In this document: piece after piece, positions 60,332 through 64,000 of the stretch
How the letters are laid out: every line of letters starts with the position of its first letter
Numbering within the stretch: position 1 is the first letter of the stretch
Source of the DNA: CAYVBE01 sp964572825
GTDB taxonomy: Bacteria > Planctomycetota > Brocadiia > SM23-32
DNA length: 64,000 bases
Direction: 5' to 3'
NCBI GenBank assembly: GCA_964572825.1
Contig: CAZNGS010000010.1
Location: 1 to 64,000, forward strand
Notes under the pieces: generated by a model
Database searches by the model: none
What the model was told of the DNA's origin: nothing
The model's input: the letters and a program-made list of their open reading frames with translations, nothing else
Made by a program: the position numbers and the translations under genes

Positions 60332-61778
60332 GCGACGCAGGCCACTGCAGGCGAACGTGGGCATCTTCGGCGTGGGTCACCGGACCTATTGGGACCAGTT
60401 CCCCGGGCTGCGGGAGGAACTGGTGGGCTACCTGGCCGATTTCCGGCGCATGGTGGAAGCGAATGGCGTTCGAACGGTTGACTTCGGCCTGGTGGACGAG
60501 GCCGAGTCTGCGGTGGCCGCCCTCAGGCGCATGAAGACCACGGAGCTGGACCTGGTGTTCTGTGACATGCTCACTTACGCGACCAGCGCCACCTGGGGAT
60601 TGATCTGCCGGGAGATGGACGTGCCCATCGTGCTGGTCGCCCTGCAGCCACGGAAGGCCCTGGATTACGAGAACGCCACCATCCGAATGCAGCTTGCCAA
60701 CGATAACATCTGTTCCCTGCCCGAGTTCACCGGGGTGGCGGTGCGGGTGGGCAGGAAGGCCCCGCCGGTGATTGTGGGCACCCTCGAGGGCGACCCCGGC
60801 GCCAAGGAGGAGATCGGCGAGTGGTGCTCCGTGGCCCGCGTGCTTCACGACCTGAAGGGCGCCCGCATCGGCCAGATGGGGCACGTGCTGGAGGCCATGC
60901 TGGACATGCACAGCGACCCGACGGAGTTCACCGCCCACTTCGGCCTGCACGTGGTCCAGACGGAGCCGGACGACATCGTGCGCCAGCTCCCGCGCGTCAC
61001 CGACGATGCCGTGGCGGCCAAGCGGGACGAGATACTGGATTTCTTTGACACGCCGGACCCCGGAGTGGACCCCACAACTCGAAGGCTGACCGAGGAGGAC
61101 CTGGAGGCCGCCGCCCGCGCCGCCTGCGCGCTGGACATGTTCGTCGAGGACAAGAACCTGGACGGCCTGGCCTACTACTACGAGGCGGAGGAAGGCAGCG
61201 AGATGAGGGGGCTACTGGAGAGCCTCATAGTGGGCAACTCGCTGCTGACGGCGGCGGGGTTTCCCATGTGCGGCGAGTGCGACCTGAAGACATGCGTGGC
61301 GATGATGATCCTGGACCGGCTGGACATCGGCGGCAGCTTCGCCGAGTTCCATCCCATTGACTTCGAGCAGGATTCCGTGCTGGTGGGGCACGACGGTCCA
61401 CATCACATCAACGTGGCCGAGGGCCGCCCTGTCCTGCGGAGCCTCACGAAATACCACGGCAAGCCCGGTGCCGGCGCTTCCGTGGAGTTCAAGCTCAAGG
61501 AGGGGCCCATCTCGATGCTCGGAATCACGCAGACCTGCGACGGGCGATTCAAGTTCGTGATCGCCGAAGGAGAATCCGCCAGGGGACCCATCCCGGCCAC
61601 CGGCAACACCAACACGCGCGGGCGGTTCAGGCCGGACACCGTGACGTTCCTGAAACGCTGGCTGGCCGAGGGACCCACGCATCACTTCGCGCTGGGCATC
61701 GGCCACCACGCCGGCGCCATCGAGAAGGTTGCCGACTGCCTGGGCATCGAGAGCGCCGTTGTGACTCCCGGGGAATAG
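60321..61778 (+). CDS. FucI/AraA-type sugar isomerase family protein, copy 2
   Basis: A 485-residue protein of the L-arabinose/L-fucose isomerase family; the ATG lies 11 bases inside the end of the glycosidase gene. The N-terminal part (ANVGIFGVGHRTYWDQFPGL) and the C-terminal manganese-site region (AGFPMCGECDLKTCVAMMIL, SFAEFHPIDFEQDSVLVGHD, HHFALGIGHHAGAIEKVAD) follow AraA-like proteins. It is only distantly similar to the copy at 44846, so the two likely act on different sugars. The DUF1537 kinase follows after 8 bases. Confidence 0.82.
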   Translation: MIVERRRPLQANVGIFGVGHRTYWDQFPGLREELVGYLADFRRMVEANGVRTVDFGLVDEAESAVAALRRMKTTELDLVFCDMLTYATSATWGLICREMDVPIVLVALQPRKALDYENATIRMQLANDNICSLPEFTGVAVRVGRKAPPVIVGTLEGDPGAKEEIGEWCSVARVLHDLKGARIGQMGHVLEAMLDMHSDPTEFTAHFGLHVVQTEPDDIVRQLPRVTDDAVAAKRDEILDFFDTPDPGVDPTTRRLTEEDLEAAARAACALDMFVEDKNLDGLAYYYEAEEGSEMRGLLESLIVGNSLLTAAGFPMCGECDLKTCVAMMILDRLDIGGSFAEFHPIDFEQDSVLVGHDGPHHINVAEGRPVLRSLTKYHGKPGAGASVEFKLKEGPISMLGITQTCDGRFKFVIAEGESARGPIPATGNTNTRGRFRPDTVTFLKRWLAEGPTHHFALGIGHHAGAIEKVADCLGIESAVVTPGE

Positions 61779-61786
61779 CCAGGGCC

Positions 61787-63007
61787 GTGGCCAGATTCGT
61801 CATCATCGCTGACGATCTCACCGGATCAAACGACACCGGTGTGCAGTTCGCGCGCCGCGGCGTGCCGACCGTGATTTCGGTCGATCCTGAGCACGCCTTC
61901 GACGAGGCAGGCGAGGATGCCGAAGTCTGCGTGGTGGACACCGAGAGCCGGCACGTTCGGCCCGCAGAGGCCGCGCGACGGGTGGAGCAGGTGGCACGCG
62001 CCGCCTGCAATCGGGGTATTGGGGAATTCTACAAGAAGACGGACTCGACGTTGCGGGGAAACGTGGGCGTCGAGCTGGCGGCGCTGCTGCGGGCGACCGG
62101 CGGCGGGGTGCTGCCGTTCGTCCCGGCCTATCCGCAGGCCGGACGCATCACCCGCGGGGGACGCCACTACGTGCGGGGAAAGCCGCTGCACGAGACGTTC
62201 TTCGCGCAGGATCCGCACGAGCCGATCGCATCCAGCAGCATCCCCGAGATTCTCACACGGGATGCACAGATTGCCGTGTGTGTGGTGGCGCGGGAGGAGC
62301 TGGCTTCCTGGTCGGCGGCGGACTGCCCCGACCCCTGCATCTGCGTTTTCGACGCGGAGAACGATGATGATCTGGACCGGATAGCCGACAGGCTGGTTGA
62401 GGTGGGTCTGCTGTGGCGTACGGCGGGCGCGGCCGGGTTCGCGGAGAAGGTGGCCGAGAGGCTGAACCTGCCCCGTTCCGCGCCGGAGACGATCGAGCGC
62501 AGGGGGCCGCTGCTGATCGTGAATGGCAGTCTGCAGGAGACAGCCCTGGCGCAGGTCAGGCGGGGCCTGGACGCCGGAATCGAGGACCTTAAGCTGGCTC
62601 CCGAGATGTTATTGGCCGGGGAACTGTCCGTCCCGCCGGTCGTTGGGCCCTTGCTGCTCTACACCGTGGTGACGCCGGAGGAGCGCGCGCAGTATGCGGA
62701 GGCCGCAGGGCAGCATGGAATCGAGGACGTCTGCGGCCGCGTTGCGGAGGCGGTGGGCACTCTGACCGCAGACCTGATGCAGGGCGAATCAGCGCCTGGC
62801 TCTCTGGCCGTTTTCGGCGGCGATACGGCCGTTGCGGTGCTCCGCGCCCTTGGCTGCAGCACGATGCGGCCGCACGCCGAGTTGTGGCCGGGAGTAATCG
62901 AATCTACAATGTCCTTGCCCGCCCGCGACGTCACCGTGGTGACCAAGTCGGGCGGATTTGGCCCCGAAGACCTTGTGCAGCAACTGGTGCGGATGTACGC
63001 CGGATAG
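61787..63007 (+). CDS. Four-carbon acid-sugar kinase family protein (DUF1537)
   Basis: A 406-residue kinase of the OtnK/DtnK family. FVIIADDLTGSNDTGVQFAR is the N-terminal signature, YKKTDSTLRGNVGVELAALL the substrate loop, and the C-terminal nucleotide part includes FGGDTAVAVLRALGC and VVTKSGGFGPEDLV. Family members phosphorylate D-threonate, D-erythronate or 3-oxo-tetronates. A PdxA-type dehydrogenase directly downstream is the known partner for threonate/erythronate breakdown. The GTG start at 61787 has only a weak ribosome site; translation may be coupled to the isomerase. Confidence 0.9.
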   Translation: MARFVIIADDLTGSNDTGVQFARRGVPTVISVDPEHAFDEAGEDAEVCVVDTESRHVRPAEAARRVEQVARAACNRGIGEFYKKTDSTLRGNVGVELAALLRATGGGVLPFVPAYPQAGRITRGGRHYVRGKPLHETFFAQDPHEPIASSSIPEILTRDAQIAVCVVAREELASWSAADCPDPCICVFDAENDDDLDRIADRLVEVGLLWRTAGAAGFAEKVAERLNLPRSAPETIERRGPLLIVNGSLQETALAQVRRGLDAGIEDLKLAPEMLLAGELSVPPVVGPLLLYTVVTPEERAQYAEAAGQHGIEDVCGRVAEAVGTLTADLMQGESAPGSLAVFGGDTAVAVLRALGCSTMRPHAELWPGVIESTMSLPARDVTVVTKSGGFGPEDLVQQLVRMYAG

Positions 63008-63073
63008 GGCGGGCCATGCAGCCGACGCGGCCAAGGTAACAACCAGGAAAGATCATCAGATCGAGGAGCGAAC

Positions 63074-64000
63074 ATGAATCCGAAGCTGCCCCTGATAGCC
63101 ATCAGCGTGGGCGATCCCGCCGGCATCGGCGCCGAGATCACCGCCAGGGCCCTGGATGTGCAGGATATCTACGACATCTGCCGCCCGCTGGCGGTGGCGG
63201 CCATCGACGTGATGAACGAAGCCATTCGGTTCTCGGGGCTCGACCTGGAAACACGGGCCGTCGGGGCACCACAGCAGGGCGTGTACGAGCGGGGAACCAT
63301 AGACGTCCTGGACCTGGATAACGTAGATATGGACGCGCTGGAATACGGCCAGGTCTCGGCCATGTGCGGCAGGGCCTCCTTCGAGTACATCACGACCGTC
63401 ATCGAGCTGGCCCTGCAGGGGAAGGTTGATGCCACCGCGACGGGTCCGATCCACAAGGAGGCTCTCGCCGCCGCAGGGCTCAAGTATCCCGGTCACACGG
63501 AGATATACGCCGACCTGACGGACACGCGCGACTACGCCATGATGCTGGCGGACGGGGACTTCCGGGTCGTGCACGTCTCGACGCACGTGGCGCTGCGGGA
63601 GGCCTGCGACCTGGTGAAAAAGGACCGCGTGCTCAAGGTCATCGAGCTGGGCCAGGACGCTTTGGAGCGCATGGGCATCGACGAGCCCCGGATAGGCGTG
63701 GCGGGCCTCAACCCCCACTGCGGGGAGGGCGGTCTGTTCGGCACCGAGGAGCAGGACGAAATCACCCCCGCCATCCAGGAGGCCGGGTCGAGGGGAATCA
63801 ACGTGGAGGGTCCGGTCCCCTCGGACACGGTTTTCAGCAAGCTACGCGGGGGGCAATACGACATCGTGGTAGCCATGTACCACGATCAGGGCCACATCGC
63901 CACGAAGCTGATGGGATTCCAGTACGACCGGAAGACGGACACGTGGCTTTCCATCTCCGGTGTCAACGTTACCCTGGGGCTACCGATCATCCGCGCCTCG
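63074..64000 (+). CDS. PdxA-family dehydrogenase (PdxA2-type), 3' end cut by the window
   Basis: The first 309 residues of a protein normally about 330-345 long; the frame is still open at the last base. GAGGAG lies 5 bases before the ATG. ISVGDPAGIGAEITARAL is the N-terminal signature. Metal-binding His residues are in YPGHTEIYADL, VSTHVALREA and AMYHDQGHIATKL, and GLNPHCGEGGLFG is the phosphate/cofactor region. The family oxidises 4-phospho-hydroxythreonine (PdxA) or 4-phospho-threonate/erythronate (PdxA2). Its place directly after a DUF1537 kinase argues for the second, catabolic role. The product would be dihydroxyacetone phosphate after decarboxylation. Confidence 0.9.
   Translation, partial: MNPKLPLIAISVGDPAGIGAEITARALDVQDIYDICRPLAVAAIDVMNEAIRFSGLDLETRAVGAPQQGVYERGTIDVLDLDNVDMDALEYGQVSAMCGRASFEYITTVIELALQGKVDATATGPIHKEALAAAGLKYPGHTEIYADLTDTRDYAMMLADGDFRVVHVSTHVALREACDLVKKDRVLKVIELGQDALERMGIDEPRIGVAGLNPHCGEGGLFGTEEQDEITPAIQEAGSRGINVEGPVPSDTVFSKLRGGQYDIVVAMYHDQGHIATKLMGFQYDRKTDTWLSISGVNVTLGLPIIRAS

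Noticed and set aside
1..64000. tRNA, rRNA, CRISPR arrays or prophage genes
   Set aside because: No cloverleaf, rRNA stretch, regularly spaced repeat or phage structural gene was noticed on reading; a dedicated tRNA scan could still find one in a gap.
63074..64000. PdxA of vitamin B6 synthesis
   Set aside because: The adjacent DUF1537 kinase and catabolic context favour the PdxA2-type role, though sequence alone cannot exclude B6 synthesis.

Overview
The window is high-GC bacterial DNA, densely coded on both strands. Its gene content points to the Planctomycetota or a neighbouring PVC-type or uncultured lineage. The signs are SUMF1/beta-propeller fusions, a PEP-CTERM sorting tail, two copies of a large polytopic membrane protein of the DUF6785/6784 type, PIG-L deacetylase and TIM-barrel glycosidase-like genes, and many secreted PQQ-type propellers. 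This is a judgement from protein families; no rRNA marker lies in the window.

Layout. 1-7.5 kb is accessory: a truncated transposase, a glycosidase-like gene, a broken cation exchanger and a giant secreted SUMF1-SUMF1-propeller protein. 7.6-29.8 kb is mostly housekeeping: an ftsK-rimO-pgpA-birA-PIG-L run, trpE, leuA with a complete upstream attenuator (consensus promoter, leucine-rich leader peptide, terminator), a tsaD-larB-nnrD run, a MoxR/DUF58/transglutaminase operon, hisI, a Glu-rich membrane protein, an OmpA-type lipoprotein, a small Hfq/Sm-like protein, murJ and a rhomboid protease. 29.8-36.6 kb holds two response regulators (HD-GYP output; HTH placed before the receiver), a methyltransferase, a tandem DUF4139-type pair and a glycyl-radical-enzyme activase.

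36.8-64 kb looks like one large carbohydrate or sugar-acid catabolic locus. Two 646-residue membrane proteins flank a frameshifted PEP-CTERM gene. Then come a lactonase-type propeller, a PhoD-like phosphatase, an FucI/AraA-type isomerase, a glycyl radical enzyme, three medium-chain dehydrogenases, an enolase-superfamily dehydratase, a D-2-hydroxyacid dehydrogenase, a secreted methyltransferase-fold/propeller fusion, a very large glycoside hydrolase, a second isomerase-like protein, a DUF1537 acid-sugar kinase and a PdxA-type dehydrogenase cut by the window end. From 44.8 kb onward the genes share one strand, with short gaps and repeated 4-base ATGA overlaps, so they are probably one transcription unit. 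The DUF1537-PdxA pair suggests that a four-carbon acid-sugar phosphate is oxidised near the end of the route; the starting sugar cannot be read from sequence. The activase at 35.7 kb is the only visible candidate to activate the glycyl radical enzyme.
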